Positions 1 to 8,797 of a stretch of DNA of 27,789 nt are shown here, piece after piece; position 1 is the stretch's first letter; every line of letters starts with the position of its first letter. The notes under the pieces are model-generated. The model made no database searches. It saw nothing but the letters and a program-made list of their open reading frames with translations, and had not been told where the DNA came from. The DNA is from Symbiodinium natans (Eukaryota; Sar; Dinophyceae; Suessiales; Symbiodiniaceae): NCBI GenBank assembly GCA_905221605.1, contig CAJNDS010000412.1, forward strand, positions 117,501-145,289. Direction: 5' to 3'. The position numbers and the translations under genes were made by a program.

Positions 1-50
1 GGCTTGGGGGTCAGGATTTGGAACCCTAAAATGCCTCAAGACTCCAAACC

Positions 51-122
51 CGAAGCCCTAAACCCTATACCCTAAACCCTTGAACCCTCAACCCTAAGCC
101 CTAAACCCTAACCCCTAACCCC
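51..122. repeat. Degenerate CCCTAAA-type repeats, upstream flank
   Basis: Heptamers and variants (CCCTATA, CCCTCAA, CCCTAAG, CCCTAAC) run up to a short C-rich tract that precedes the first coding island. Bases 1-50 are related GC-rich repeat-like sequence in which I see no gene. Confidence 0.8.
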
Positions 123-144
123 CTCCCCCCCCTCACACACAAAG

Positions 145-198
145 GGGACCAGCCTGAAGGTGGATGGCTTGCGCCGAAGCTCGCAGGAGAACCTGCAG
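145..198 (+). CDS. Exon, coiled-coil-like segment
   Basis: Eighteen codons open after a CACAAAG acceptor and read TSLKVDGLRRSSQENLQ, charged and helix-prone. The likely donor is GA (CAG|GACGG), phase 0. A TTTAGGG block begins 11 bases later. The in-frame TAG just downstream (TTAGGG) shows the frame must leave by splicing. Confidence 0.45.
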
Positions 199-1253
199 GA
201 CGGAACGGATTAGGGTTTAGGGTCTAGGGTTGAGGGTTTAGGGTTTACAGTTCCCCCCAAATCACTTTGGGGTCATTGCCCAGGGCTCGGCATATTCTAG
301 CCCTACATACCCTATACCTTACCAACCCTCTACCCTATATCCTACACCCGACACTACACCCTATACGAACTAAACCCAAATAGGGTTTTCTTGAGTTTGC
401 TGAGAGACGGAGCAAGCCTGGCAAGTCAAGGTTGCAAGACCGGACAGATTTCGAGTTTAGGGCTTCGTTTAGGGTTATCCGTTAACACTTGCTTCGCTGC
501 TGTTTTCGGGTTTCAGGGCTTAGGGGCCTTTAGGGTTGAGGTCTTCGTTTGGTGCTTTTGGTGGGGGTCTTTTCCGGCTGGATCTAGGGCTCGAGCGTTG
601 AAGCCCCGGACCCCCAACAGCCGCAGCCGAATGAGTGGGGGCATGAGGGTTCTTCTAGTCACTGCCATTGGGGGTAATGGTTGTTAGGCTGATTAGGGTC
701 CTGAGCTAACCTCCCAGCCTCTACTTAAACCCCAAACTCCCGAAGCCTCAATGCCCTAAACGCCCCTAACGCAGCCAGCTTCTCATAAGTTGTGCTTTGA
801 AGTGAAATCCCTACACCAGCACCTCAGCCCCCTTCTTCCGTACCCTCAATCCCGAAATCCCCCCGGCTGAATCCCCTAAATCCTAAACCCTAAACCTTAA
901 ACCCTAAATTACTAAACCCTAAACCCTAAACCCTAAACCCTAAACCCTAAATCCATGAGATTGAAGTCCTAAGACGTCTCTTAAGTTCTCATTCGAGAGT
1001 TTGGGGTCTCAGGGTTCCGTGCAAGCCGCTTAAGCCACCCTAAACTCCCAAAACCCTATAGACCCTAAACCCCAAACCCTACAGGAGAGACCCCAACCCT
1101 AAACCCTAAACCCCCCTAAACTTCCTAAACCCTAACTCGCCTAAACCCCCCAAACAAAAAAAACCAAACCCCTCAAAAAATCCCTTAAACCCTAAACCCC
1201 AAACCCTAAACCCTAAACCCTAAAACCTAAACCCTACCCTGAGTCGCGGACAG
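199..1253 (+). other. Long intron or intergenic stretch with heptamer repeats and weak exon candidates
   Basis: TTTAGGG repeats occupy 209-246; CCCTAAA variants occupy 873-952 and 1045-1235. Between them are GC-rich stretches that might hide exons. At 775-819, after GCAG, an open run reads ASHKLCFEVKSLHQ. At 401-463 a charged frame reads RRSKPGKSRLQDRTDFE. Neither has a clean donor, so they are not called. An open frame at 391-687 ends in heptamer-derived codons and looks incidental. Confidence 0.5.
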
Positions 1254-1325
1254 GAGCAGCCGCTCCCATCGCAGCCCGAGGAGCTCGAAGAGTTGAGGGG
1301 GCAACTCCAGGAAGCCAAGAAGGAG
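1254..1325 (+). CDS. Exon, coiled-coil segment
   Basis: Twenty-four codons follow GGACAG and include EELEELRGQLQEAKKE, a clear amphipathic heptad pattern. It enters and leaves in phase 0. The donor is GC and lies at the edge of the next heptamer array (GAG|GCTTTAGGG). CCCTAAA repeats end about 20 bases upstream. Confidence 0.65.
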
Positions 1326-1949
1326 GCTTTAGGGTTTAGGGTTTTAGGGTTTAGGGTTTTAGGGTTTAGGGTTTAGGGTCTCGGGTTTCGGGTTTAGGGT
1401 TTGGGGTTTAGGGTTTAGGGTCTAGGGTGTAGGGTTTGAGGGTTTGAGGGTTTGGGGGTTTGGGGTTTAGGGTTTAGGGTTTTTCAGAGGCACAAGCTCA
1501 CAAGGCTTTGGAAGGGCGATTTTTTTTTTTTTTTTTTTTGGGGGGGGGGGGGGGGGTTATGGGGCTTTCTTGGGGTTGCTGGGGGGTGTTTGGGGTTTTG
1601 AGGTCGTTTTGGGGTCGTTTTGGGGTTGACGGCTTAAGAGGGCTCTAGGTAGGGCATTGGGGTTTTGGGCTCTAGGGCTTTAGGTCTTGGGGTGTTGGGC
1701 TTGCTGGAAGGTTATCATAAAGAGTTCTGAGTAAGGAAGGTTTCATCCTACTGCAGGCAGCACATGTTGTTTTCAAGTTTTTGAACTTGGCAATTCTTTG
1801 AGAAAGCCCTAAACCCTAAACCCTAAACCCTAAACCCTAAACCCTAAACCCTAAACCCTAAACCCTAACCCCTAAACCCCTAAACCCTAAACCCCGCACA
1901 CCCGACACTCCCCGAGACCCGAGACCGACCCTGCCCCGCAGCCGCGCAG
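1326..1949 (+). repeat. Intron with opposed heptamer arrays and T/G homopolymers
   Basis: The intron opens with TTTAGGG repeats (1327-1482), then a run of about 20 T followed by about 17 G (1519-1556), then T/G-rich sequence with scattered TTGGGG, then CCCTAAA repeats (1807-1893) close to the acceptor. The two arrays are complementary, so the transcript could pair across the intron. Confidence 0.75.
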
Positions 1950-1999
1950 GCGGATCTGCGGCTTACGGAGGAGGTCCGCAAGGAGGAAAAGATTACCAG
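1950..1999 (+). CDS. Exon, coiled-coil segment
   Basis: After CGCGCAG the frame reads ADLRLTEEVRKEEKIT plus two bases (AG). The donor is GC (CCAG|GCTCC). The split codon AG|G is completed by the G of the next called exon to give Arg. A second coding-like stretch at 2041-2105 could be a further exon but has no good donor. Confidence 0.6.
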
Positions 2000-2456
2000 G
2001 CTCCTTTTTCTTTTTCGGGTTTAGGGTTTCGTGTTTAGGGTGAACGCCCTCTCTGCCAAAGCTACGGTTAGCACGGCCAGCAATGCCGACAAGTCTGCTA
2101 ATTGTCAATAAAACACGAACACGAACGCCAACACGAACACTTGTGATGTTTGTTTCTACCACGACCACTACCAGGGTTTAGGTTTTTGGGTTGCTGATGT
2201 AGGATTTAGGACATTATGGGTGAGAATCCGACCGAGCACGTGCGCGAATCGTGTTGTGCGCGAAGTTCGAGTCAATGCGCGAATCCGGTTTTTCCGCGTA
2301 CCCAAAAAACAGTTCTCTAGATTCAATGTCATGTCACTTCCCAAGACGAATATTCGCTTTTGTGAGTGCAATTCTTCAGAGTTTTTTTCTGCCTTTTTTT
2401 GGTGTTTATTTCGGGACACGAAGAAGTCGAGCAGTGCGTTTTCAGCTGCGTCAGAG

Positions 2457-2540
2457 GCTGGCCATGGAACTGGAGCAGCAGACGCTCCGCCTCTCTGAGC
2501 TCAGCAAGCAGAAGTTCCAGCTCGAGTACGACAAGACCAG
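2457..2540 (+). CDS. Exon, coiled-coil segment
   Basis: One base plus 27 codons plus two bases; it contains ELEQQTLRLSELSKQKF, a strong leucine heptad. The acceptor could also be the earlier TTTTCAG at 2445, which keeps the same frame and adds a few residues. The donor is probably GA (CCAG|GACGC); the frame otherwise stops at 2581. Confidence 0.65.
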
Positions 2541-2702
2541 GACGCGAGAAAATGAGAGAAGCGTGCTGAGGCCCATGCCATGAGCTTGTTAAGCCAAGCT
2601 CCACTGTTTGCTTAAGAGCCCCTAATCCCTATATTTCCCTCAATAAAGAAGAGTCCTTTTAATTTTTCGGGGTTCTTAAGAAATTAGTAGAGCTGTGGAC
2701 AG

Positions 2703-2814
2703 GACTGAATCCGAGATGCTGCCCATTACTGCAGCCCGCGATCGGCTGCAGACCGAGCGGGAGGCGCAGGACAGGCTCATCGAAGAGCTACGCAAGGACC
2801 CCCTTGCGAAGCGG
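2703..2814 (+). CDS. Exon, coiled-coil segment
   Basis: It starts with one base after GTGGACAG, completing AG|G from the previous exon, and includes DRLQTEREAQDRLIEELRK. It may end at a GT donor at 2815 or a GA donor at 2797; both leave phase 0. The AT-rich sequence after it up to 2917, with a T-rich tract before the next acceptor, looks like ordinary intron. Confidence 0.65.
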
Positions 2815-2920
2815 GTCCGATGTTGCATCAAAGCTCCATTTTTCAATGTTAAAGCAACAATTGTAATACTATCATACAATTTTAAAATCATGTAAGAAAA
2901 CGGTAGTTTCTTTTTCAGAG

Positions 2921-2983
2921 GAGCAGGACAAGCTGTTCAACGAGAAGTTTGAACTGGCGCGGAAGATGCGGCGAGACCTGGAG
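2921..2983 (+). CDS. Exon, coiled-coil segment
   Basis: It follows a pyrimidine-rich tract and CAGAG. It reads KLFNEKFELARKMRRDLE and reaches GT at 2984. A second GT at 3020 would add a Pro/Met-rich tail. Both are phase 0; the shorter form keeps the helical character. Confidence 0.65.
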
Positions 2984-3407
2984 GTCATGCCGAACCCCAT
3001 GGCCCCCCCAAGGATGCAGGTCGAACCTCCTGGACCCTAAACCCCTAAACCCCCAAACCCTAAATCCCTAAATCCCGAAACCCTAAGCCTACTAAGCCTT
3101 AAACCCCTAAACCCCTAGAGTCCTAGACCCTAAACCCCTAAGCCGCTAAATCCTATAAATCCCTAAACCCTATACATCCCTAAAGCCTTAACCTATAGAG
3201 GCCAAAACGCTTTGAATGCCCAAACTCCCTGAACTCCGAAAACAGCCCGGAAGGCCCACAAGCCCAAAATCGAGCCCATGGACCCCGAACCCTCAAAAGT
3301 TTTAGGGTTTGGGGGTTTTCGGGTCTTAGGGTTTTAGGGGTTTAGGGTTTCTAAGGCCCTGTTAACCTTAGTCCTTAAGCCAAAGCTGCACCATGGAGGC
3401 AGCACAG
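2984..3407 (+). repeat. Intron with opposed heptamer repeats
   Basis: Degenerate CCCTAAA copies fill about 3036-3200 and TTTAGGG/TTAGGGG copies fill 3298-3352. The order is the reverse of that in the intron at 1326-1949, but self-pairing would still be possible. Confidence 0.7.
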
Positions 3408-3452
3408 GCTGAGGCCAAGTACCACCAAAACGTCGCAGAGGAAGCGCGCGAG
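3408..3452 (+). CDS. Exon, coiled-coil segment
   Basis: Fifteen codons between GCACAG and a GC donor (GAG|GCCCA), both phase 0, read AEAKYHQNVAEEARE. An ATG at 3393 lies just upstream in frame; reading it as a start codon is possible but not needed. Confidence 0.6.
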
Positions 3453-4037
3453 GCCCAAAACCCATGTGGCTGCCATCTTGGGTCCTTATTCTATAATCAT
3501 AAGTGTACATAAGGGCTAAGCTAAAAAGGCACCCAACTTAAAGGCCCATGCTTCGGATTTTGTATTGAGAGATGATGAGGCTTTGGGGGCGCAGGGCCTG
3601 AGGTTTCAGGCTTTCGGGCTTGGCAGGCTTGGGGGCTTTGCGTTTTCGGGTTTGAGGCTTCAGGGCCTTGATGAGTTGAGGGTTTGCGGGCATGTAAAGT
3701 CAGAGAGAGAGAGAGAGAGAGAGAGCTGTAACAGGAGCACGTCCTTCGGGACGACCCCCTTCGGGGGTTACGTGCTGTGGAAGGAAGGAAGGAAGGAAGG
3801 AAGGAAGGAAGGAAGGAAGGAAGGAAGGAAGGAAGGAAGGAAGGAAGGAAGGAAGAGAGACAGAGAGAGAGAGAAAAAAAAACAAAACAACAAGTCGTGG
3901 CCGGGTTCCTCCTTCGGGGGGGGGGGGGCCTCAAAGCGCTGAGAAGAAGAAGAAGAAGAAGAAGAAGAAGAAGAAGAAGAAGAAGAAGCAGAGAAAACAA
4001 AGACAGAGAGAGAGAGAGATGGCGATGCCTATGTCAG
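3453..4037 (+). repeat. Intron with microsatellite cluster
   Basis: It contains (GA)n at about 3701-3725, (GGAA)n at about 3779-3855, (GA)n at 3857-3875, a G run at about 3915-3928, (AAG)n at 3941-3988 and (GA)n at 4003-4018. The strand is nearly all purine over about 300 bases, apart from the structured element at 3736-3776. Apparent long frames here encode Lys/Glu/Gly/Arg or Ser/Leu/Pro repeats and are artefacts. Confidence 0.85.
3736..3776 (+). other. Predicted three-way junction with two TTCG loops
   Basis: AGCAC (3736-3740) pairs with GTGCT (3772-3776). Inside lie GTCC-ttcg-GGAC (3741-3752) and CCCC-ttcg-GGGG (3756-3767). All stems are perfect, and both loops are C(TTCG)G, an exceptionally stable RNA tetraloop. 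It sits in an intron between microsatellites. No known RNA family was recognised. Confidence 0.55.
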
Positions 4038-4130
4038 GCTCAGTATCGCGAGAGGAAGCTGAAGGAGGAGCTGCAAGTCCAGCTGAAGGATGAGAGGGAA
4101 GATTTTGCGGCCAAGCAGGCGGCACTGGAG
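4038..4130 (+). CDS. Exon, coiled-coil segment
   Basis: Thirty-one codons follow ATGTCAG, include AQYRERKLKEELQVQLKDE and end at a GC donor (GAG|GCAGG). Both ends are phase 0. It is one of the clearest heptad stretches in the window. Confidence 0.7.
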
Positions 4131-4316
4131 GCAGGGTCTGTGCCAATCAGCAGATATCAGCAGTAGTTTCGCAACTCATGTTACCCATCCATACCCATCT
4201 AGGATCTGTAGGGATGTTATGGAAGGGTGGCTTCAACGGACTAGAGTCGGGTTGCTGCGAAGAAGAGGGCTAAAGAGGCGTCGGGGTAGAATGCAAGAGT
4301 GCTGCAAGCATTGCAG

Positions 4317-4379
4317 GACAACTGCCGCATCAAGCAAGAGCAGTTGGACCGCACGACTCGCCATTGGCAGACTTGCAGG
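4317..4379 (+). CDS. Exon, coiled-coil segment
   Basis: It starts after ATTGCAG and reads DNCRIKQEQLDRTTRHWQ, with a GT donor at 4380. An earlier acceptor (GTAG, 4289) would add nine in-frame residues. A TTTAGGG block at 4416-4453 follows. Confidence 0.55.
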
Positions 4380-4544
4380 GTGCGCAGCCCAGTAGTAGGA
4401 CTAGCTGCTGTCTGGGGTTTAGGGTTTACGGTTTAGGGTTTAGGGTTTAGGGGCATGATGCCCATCCCCTCGCATTCCGTCTCATTTGGCTATTCCCATA
4501 ATTGTAGGAAACCCCTGTTTTCGGAGACCCCCATGTCAGTCGAG

Positions 4545-4623
4545 GAGCAGCTAGATGAAGCCGTGCAAGGGCTGGAGCAGGGCGCTGAATCGGAGAAGCA
4601 GAAGAGCCTCGGCAAATTTGGGG
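4545..4623 (+). CDS. Exon, helical segment
   Basis: After GTCGAG the frame reads EQLDEAVQGLEQGAESEK and stays open to a TAG at 4635. A GT donor at 4624 leaves one base (phase 1). An in-frame ATG at 4533 precedes it. Confidence 0.55.
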
Positions 4624-4793
4624 GTTTCCGAAAGTAGGGGTACGTACCTTATTGGGATCCTGATTGTAACGGAATCCTACTATTTGGGGGTCTAGATTAA
4701 GGGGTCCCCGATTTCCATTTGGCACACAACACTTGGTTCTTGAATAGCCCGTGAACCCTTGGCCCATGTGTCTTTCTGAGGAACGCAGTTCAG
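4624..4793 (+). repeat. Intron with inverted copy of a dispersed intronic repeat
   Basis: Bases 4637-4697 match the reverse complement of 9553-9620 with few mismatches; shared landmarks are the GGGGTAC and CCTTATTGGG ends and CTATTTGGGGGTCT. See the related copies at 9553-9840 and 10549-10685. Confidence 0.65.
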
Positions 4794-4846
4794 GCGGAGT
4801 TGGAGGACCTACCACGCAGCTTCTGCTTCAGAAACTGGATCTTGTG
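4794..4846 (+). CDS. Exon, helical segment, frame uncertain
   Basis: Two frames are open after AGTTCAG. The one that keeps phase with the previous exon begins GC and contains TTQLLLQKLDLV, ending at GT (4847) in phase 0. The other starts AELEDLPRSF. The first is preferred for its phase and its leucine pattern. Confidence 0.45.
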
Positions 4847-5417
4847 GTTTTTGGCGGTTAGCCTTAAACCCGAGCTCTGAAATGGCCACAGTAGCTGATG
4901 TTTCCAGGAGTTTCTGTAAGCTTAAGCTTACAGGAAATGTTTCGGAAATGAGGTACCCTATGTAAGCCTTTAACGGGTATATATAGGGCCCTAATTCCCT
5001 CATTCCCTGCTAGCCAACAGTAAGAAAGAGTCTCCAAGAGTTGGCACCGACAGGTTTCTTGTCTGGATTGCGGAATGTGGCCCGGCAATCAATGCCTAAG
5101 TGTTGAGACTCTACCCTAAGCCCTAGCCCTAAACCGCCTAAAGCCTCTAACCTAGCGCAAAACCCGACGGTTTGGGCTTATGGCTTAGGGTGCGTGTCTG
5201 TAGGTGAAAACAGTTAGGTATAGGGAGGTGGCTTCACACCCTCCGATGTGCACACGCACCCTAAGCCATAAGCCCAAGCCGTCGTGTTTTGCGCTAGGTT
5301 GGACGCTTTAGGCCGTTTAGGGCTAGGGTTTAGGGTTTAGGGTTTAGGGTTTAGGGTCTAGGGTCTAGGGTTTAGGGTTTAGGGTTTAGAGCTTAACCCT
5401 GAAGATGCCCTTGGCAG
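4847..5417 (+). other. Intron holding a large inverted repeat and a TTTAGGG array
   Basis: Bases 4860-5110 are mixed sequence with a TATATATAGGG stretch at 4978; a possible small exon (KKESPRVGTD, about 5023-5053) is too weak to call. Then come the inverted repeat at 5114-5337 and TTTAGGG copies to about 5391. Confidence 0.5.
5114..5337. repeat. Inverted repeat with 84-nt arms
   Basis: Left arm 5114-5197 and right arm 5252-5337 are reverse complements with only scattered differences, separated by a loop of about 54 bases. The arms begin in heptamer sequence and continue through unique sequence (GGGCTTATGGCTTAGGGTGC), so the pairing is not just telomere repeat against telomere repeat. It could be a small non-autonomous element or a stem-loop precursor; no coding capacity. 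Confidence 0.75.
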
Positions 5418-5446
5418 GCCGAAGCCACTGGCCGTGTCTCTAGATG
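5418..5446 (+). CDS. Possible short exon
   Basis: A GC-rich island after TTGGCAG reads AEATGRVSR, with a GT at 5447. It is short and its phase does not fit cleanly with either neighbour, so it is tentative. Confidence 0.3.
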
Positions 5447-5489
5447 GTTCGGGGGGACAGACGGCCAAAAAAGGTCCTCGAAACCATGG

Positions 5490-5618
5490 TTTTAGGGCCT
5501 CAGGGTTCGAGGGCTTAGGGGTGTAGGGGTTTAGGGGCTTAGGGCTTTAGAGGTTTAGGGGTTTAGGGGTTTAGGGGTTTAGGGGTTTAGGGGTTTAGGG
5601 GTTTAGGGTTGGAGCTCA
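5490..5618 (+). repeat. TTTAGGGG-type repeat block
   Basis: Degenerate G-rich octamers (mostly TTTAGGGG) become regular from about 5550 and end about 22 bases before the next acceptor. Here the G-rich strand lies on the acceptor side, an exception to the usual polarity. Confidence 0.8.
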
Positions 5619-5640
5619 GGGGAATTTCGGACCCCGGCAG

Positions 5641-5673
5641 GACCTGCGCCAAGAGTTCGAAAGCTTCAAGCAG
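5641..5673 (+). CDS. Exon, coiled-coil segment
   Basis: After CCCGGCAG the frame reads DLRQEFESFKQE. A GA donor (CAG|GAGAG) gives phase 0 and fits the next exon; a GT at 5679 would give phase 2 and would run into a stop in that exon. Confidence 0.6.
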
Positions 5674-5990
5674 GAGAGGTGGGGTTGGGAAGGTGCCAGG
5701 GTCCACAAGCAAAAGTGCTTCGTTCGTTAAGATTAGTTCCCCATGCGCTTAGGGTGTTCTGGGGTTTCGGGGTTGAGGTTTTCAAGGCTTGCTTAGAATG
5801 CTAAACAGGCCCGTGGTTCGTAAATCGAAGTCAATCTATAGATGGCCCCTAAGGGGCACTTCCTAATCCATACACCCCCAAACCCCCAAACCCTAAACCC
5901 TACAACCCAAAATCGCCCTCCACTTTCCTTAGCCCTCAACCCTAAACCCTAAAATCCTAAACCCTAAACCCTAAACCCCCTCACTTTCAG
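5674..5990 (+). repeat. Intron with CCCTAAA repeats near the acceptor
   Basis: Ordinary mixed sequence at 5680-5860 is followed by degenerate CCCTAAA repeats (5877-5979) running into CACTTTCAG. No gene seen. Confidence 0.65.
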
Positions 5991-6051
5991 GAGCACGAGG
6001 ACTTCTTGAGGAGGCGCCTGCCTGGAGCTGATACTGGCGAGCTCCCTCGAG
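5991..6051 (+). CDS. Exon
   Basis: It follows CTTTCAG, reads EHEDFLRRRLPGADTGEL and ends at GT 6052 in phase 1. The next exon begins with two bases (GG), which completes a Gly codon. Confidence 0.6.
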
Positions 6052-6427
6052 GTCTGGGGAGGGGGGGGGTTAAAGCCCGAAACCCTAAACCCCAAACCCC
6101 AAACCCTAAACCCCAAACCCTAAACCCCTGTCAAAACCTCAAACCCCTAAACCCCTAAACCGGTTTCTTTGCTGCGTCTTTGAGAAGTCAGGGATTGAGA
6201 GCTGCGCCGGCGCGCGAAAATGTAGGAATATAGCAACAGTCGACTGGACTGGAGAGTAGCCCCTGAGTGGCTCCTCCAGCTATGCAGGTGCCAAAAAGCA
6301 ACTTTAGAAACCCCTGTACCCTGCACCCTAAACCTTCAGCCCGAAACCCCAAACCCTAAACCCCAAACCCTAAACCCCAAAGCCTGAACCCTTGACCCTA
6401 AACCCCTAAACCCGAAACCCTGGCTAG
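6052..6427 (+). repeat. Intron with CCCTAAA repeats at both ends
   Basis: Heptamer variants occupy 6073-6160 and 6320-6420, both on the C-rich strand, around about 150 bases of unique sequence. It lacks the opposed arrangement seen elsewhere. Confidence 0.7.
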
Positions 6428-6528
6428 GGCCCATCCCTGGCCCCCTGGCCCAAGACGCATCCAAGAGCCACGGAGGCTTCGAAAGCCTCACCGAGCTGGT
6501 CAGAATTGCCAACACCTCCCGTGAGGAG
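6428..6528 (+). CDS. Exon, partly helical
   Basis: It begins GG CCC after GGCTAG, with a Pro-rich start, then GGFESLTELVRIANTSREE. A GC donor (GAG|GCAAC) gives phase 0 and fits the next exon; the later GT at 6549 would put a stop in it. A G-rich heptamer block follows. Confidence 0.6.
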
Positions 6529-6797
6529 GCAACGCAGCAACGCGATCGGTTTGGGGTTTAGGGCTTCGGTTTTTGTCGGGTGTTCTGTGCTTAGAGTTAG
6601 CACTGTCGCACACCCAGCCCCAAGCCCGCCCAAACCGTTTAGGGTCTCGCACTGAACCCTCCCCCTCTCAACAGACCCTTGGCCCAGAATTCGAGCCAGC
6701 TTATCGGTAGCCTGTAACACAGCACTACTTGTCGGAAAAGGCCCCGGGCGCACAACACTACCTTCAACATTTCCCCCTCCCCTGTTTTGCTCTACAG

Positions 6798-6836
6798 GCC
6801 CTGAAGGAAAGAGCTGCCAGGGAAAACCTCCAGCAG
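6798..6836 (+). CDS. Exon, coiled-coil segment
   Basis: Thirteen codons between TCTACAG and a GC donor (CAG|GCTGC) read ALKERAARENLQQ, phase 0 at both ends. Confidence 0.6.
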
Positions 6837-7347
6837 GCTGCTGGCTGCTTCTGGCAGTTCGAATTGTTCGGGGGCTTATGGTTTAGGGTCATGGTATGAT
6901 TCTTATGTATTGTGTTTACTGTGTTTTCCAACTTCGCATTTCTTTGTTTTTGAGGTGGGTGGGGGGGTAGCTTGAGGATTACAGGGAGGTGGCGAAAATG
7001 GAACACACATTGTTCTTGAGATTTGGGGCTTTCAGTCATTTTTCAGGGGTTTGCCTTTCAACGAAGAGGCTTAAACAAAACCCTTTCAAGAACCACCAAT
7101 ATCTGTTGAGGAACGCTGGTGGCTAGTTGGTCACGAATTTTATTCTGATCAAGTATGTATGTATGTATGCATGCATGTCTGTATGTCAGGGTTATGTTGT
7201 CCGCCCGTCGCAGCGCTCGGACTGTCCGCAAGGATTGCATGCATAAGCCCTAACGCTAAACCCTAACGCCCAAAACCCCCAAACCCAAAAACCGTCCCCA
7301 GGGTTTTGGGTTCAGGGTGACCCCGAATTCCCCTTTGCTGACTGCAG
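6837..7347 (+). other. Intron, mostly unique sequence
   Basis: AT-richer sequence with a short GTAT/GCAT microsatellite (about 7144-7168), a few CCCTAAA variants (7245-7290) and a GGTTTTGGGTTCAGGG stretch before the acceptor. I see no gene in it. Confidence 0.6.
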
Positions 7348-7414
7348 GTGCTCCAGGACATAGAGAAGGAGATTCGTCAGCGATATCCCGTCCTCATGAG
7401 CATCGGGCTCAGCG
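7348..7414 (+). CDS. Exon
   Basis: It follows GACTGCAG, reads VLQDIEKEIRQRYPVL and ends before GA at 7415 in phase 1. The next exon starts with two bases, completing Gly. CCCTAAA repeats follow. Confidence 0.6.
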
Positions 7415-7563
7415 GAGACCCTAAACCCCAAGCCCCAAAGCCTGAACCCTAAACCCTAAACCCTAAACTTCCAAGCCACCTTCTGCCCTGGTCTCGGGCG
7501 TTGAGGGCTTTAAAATCAGCAGGCTTTCGTGGCCGAGCGACCCGAGACCCCCTAAACCTCGAG

Positions 7564-7640
7564 GCCAAGTGCAAGAACTCCGCGAGCTGCGCAACCAGAA
7601 TGCCGAGCTCAAGGAGCAGAACAAGATCATCTACAACAAG
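7564..7640 (+). CDS. Exon, coiled-coil segment
   Basis: Two bases plus 25 codons containing QELRELRNQNAELKEQNK, a textbook heptad run; GC donor (AAG|GCTGG), phase 0. Confidence 0.65.
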
Positions 7641-7740
7641 GCTGGGGGCTGGAGCGTGAGCCTTTTTCTGCCTGATGCCGGTTGTCCTGGCCTGTGGCCA
7701 TCATGTTCCTCACTTTTGCTTTGACCTGTGTGTAGCGCAG

Positions 7741-7776
7741 GCTCGCGAGTACGCGATTTACAATCGAGACGCAGAG
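7741..7776 (+). CDS. Exon, short helical segment
   Basis: Twelve codons after GTAGCGCAG read AREYAIYNRDAE; GC donor (GAG|GCAGC), phase 0. The frame stays open to 7822, so a later end is possible. Confidence 0.5.
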
Positions 7777-7945
7777 GCAGCGGCGTTCGTCCAGTGCGCG
7801 TGTGCGTGTAGATGCCAGTGAGTGACGGTTGTGCGCATGTCCTCATGCGTGTCGCATCAAGTCCATGGGGTTTAGGGTGTAGGGCTTAGGGCTTTTGAAA
7901 CTCCATCTCGGGAATAGAGCTGACCGAGACTGTCCGCCTCGGCAG

Positions 7946-7987
7946 GCTCGCGCGAAGAGGGCGGAGCAGTCAAACAAGATGATAGAA
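7946..7987 (+). CDS. Exon, short helical segment
   Basis: After CCTCGGCAG it reads ARAKRAEQSNKMIE; the GC donor choice (GAA|GCTCA) is uncertain. If it and the next exon are both right, the intron between them is only about 37 bases, which is suspicious. Confidence 0.45.
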
Positions 7988-8024
7988 GCTCACGCGTTTT
8001 TCTCAGTCTGCACGTCAGCATCAG

Positions 8025-8060
8025 GAAGGGTACCTGTATGATCTCAAGACCGAGAAGGAA
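8025..8060 (+). CDS. Exon, short helical segment
   Basis: After AGCATCAG the frame reads EGYLYDLKTEKE up to a GC donor (GAA|GCTAA) in phase 0. An earlier acceptor at 8018 adds two residues. Confidence 0.5.
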
Positions 8061-8130
8061 GCTAAGTGGAACAGATCCCCACTCGATGTTCCCACACCCT
8101 AGAAACCCTAAACCTTGCCAGATGGCTCAG

Positions 8131-8180
8131 GCCCAGGACCTCACTAAACAGCTTACCATCATGCTGTATGAGAAAAACAG
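8131..8180 (+). CDS. Exon, helical segment
   Basis: After GGCTCAG it reads AQDLTKQLTIMLYEKN; GC donor (ACAG|GCGCT), phase 2. An acceptor at 8121 would add Met-Ala-Gln in frame. Confidence 0.55.
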
Positions 8181-8797
8181 GCGCTCTCCTCAGATGCCAG
8201 ACCGACATATGGGGGGTTTCTGAAAATCGGGTTTAGGGCCAGTTTAGGGGTTTAGGGTTTGGGGTGCTTTGTGGGGTTCTTGTACTACTACGAAACCTGA
8301 TATTTACGGTTCCAAAAACTGTAAAAAGGGCACTGCTTAAGGTGGTTCTATCATAGTTGGGGGCACTCTTTGGGAAGTACCCATAAACCATTAATGAAAA
8401 TAATTGACACGCAAACAAAAATCACAAATTATTTGAAAGAGCAGAACGAGAAGAAATTACACAATGTGTTAATAATATTGGACCATATAGCTGAACCTCC
8501 CCTGTGTTGCTGGTTTGGGAACAGAGAAACACCTAAGCAGAAACTCCTGCTAAGGATATCCCTCCCTTTTTCCGGGTGCATTGTAAAGGGCTTGTATGGC
8601 GTATCTATACCCGCCTCCGTATGGTATTATGCAGGCTATCTAGGCATATTAAACATGACAGATTGGCCGCGACCAGGGCAAGCGATGGATTTGTTTTCTA
8701 GCTGGTGGGGTCCGCTCTTTTGTAGGCTGTATATTGATGCTATGAGGGATACATTGGCTACGAATTTAGTGGATGTTTTGGAATAGTATGGTTGCAG
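8181..8797 (+). other. Intron with one unexplained open frame
   Basis: G-rich heptamer variants lie at 8229-8262. A 138-codon + frame at 8370-8786 begins without ATG; the first ATG is at 8394. It is AT-richer than the exons and contains aromatic and hydrophobic stretches (for example VWYYAGYLGILNM) that match nothing I recognise. It may be chance, or debris of an inserted element. Confidence 0.4.

Noticed and set aside
2041-2105. Possible extra exon (NALSAKATVSTASNADK)
   Set aside because: No clear donor, and the flanking exons already join in phase without it.
3521-4166. Several long low-complexity open frames on both strands
   Set aside because: They translate GA, GGAA and AAG microsatellites; only 4038-4130 looks like real coding sequence.
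4978-4990. TATATATAGGG as a promoter
   Set aside because: It lies inside an intron of the predicted gene, and dinoflagellate promoters generally lack a classical TATA box; nothing downstream supports a start.
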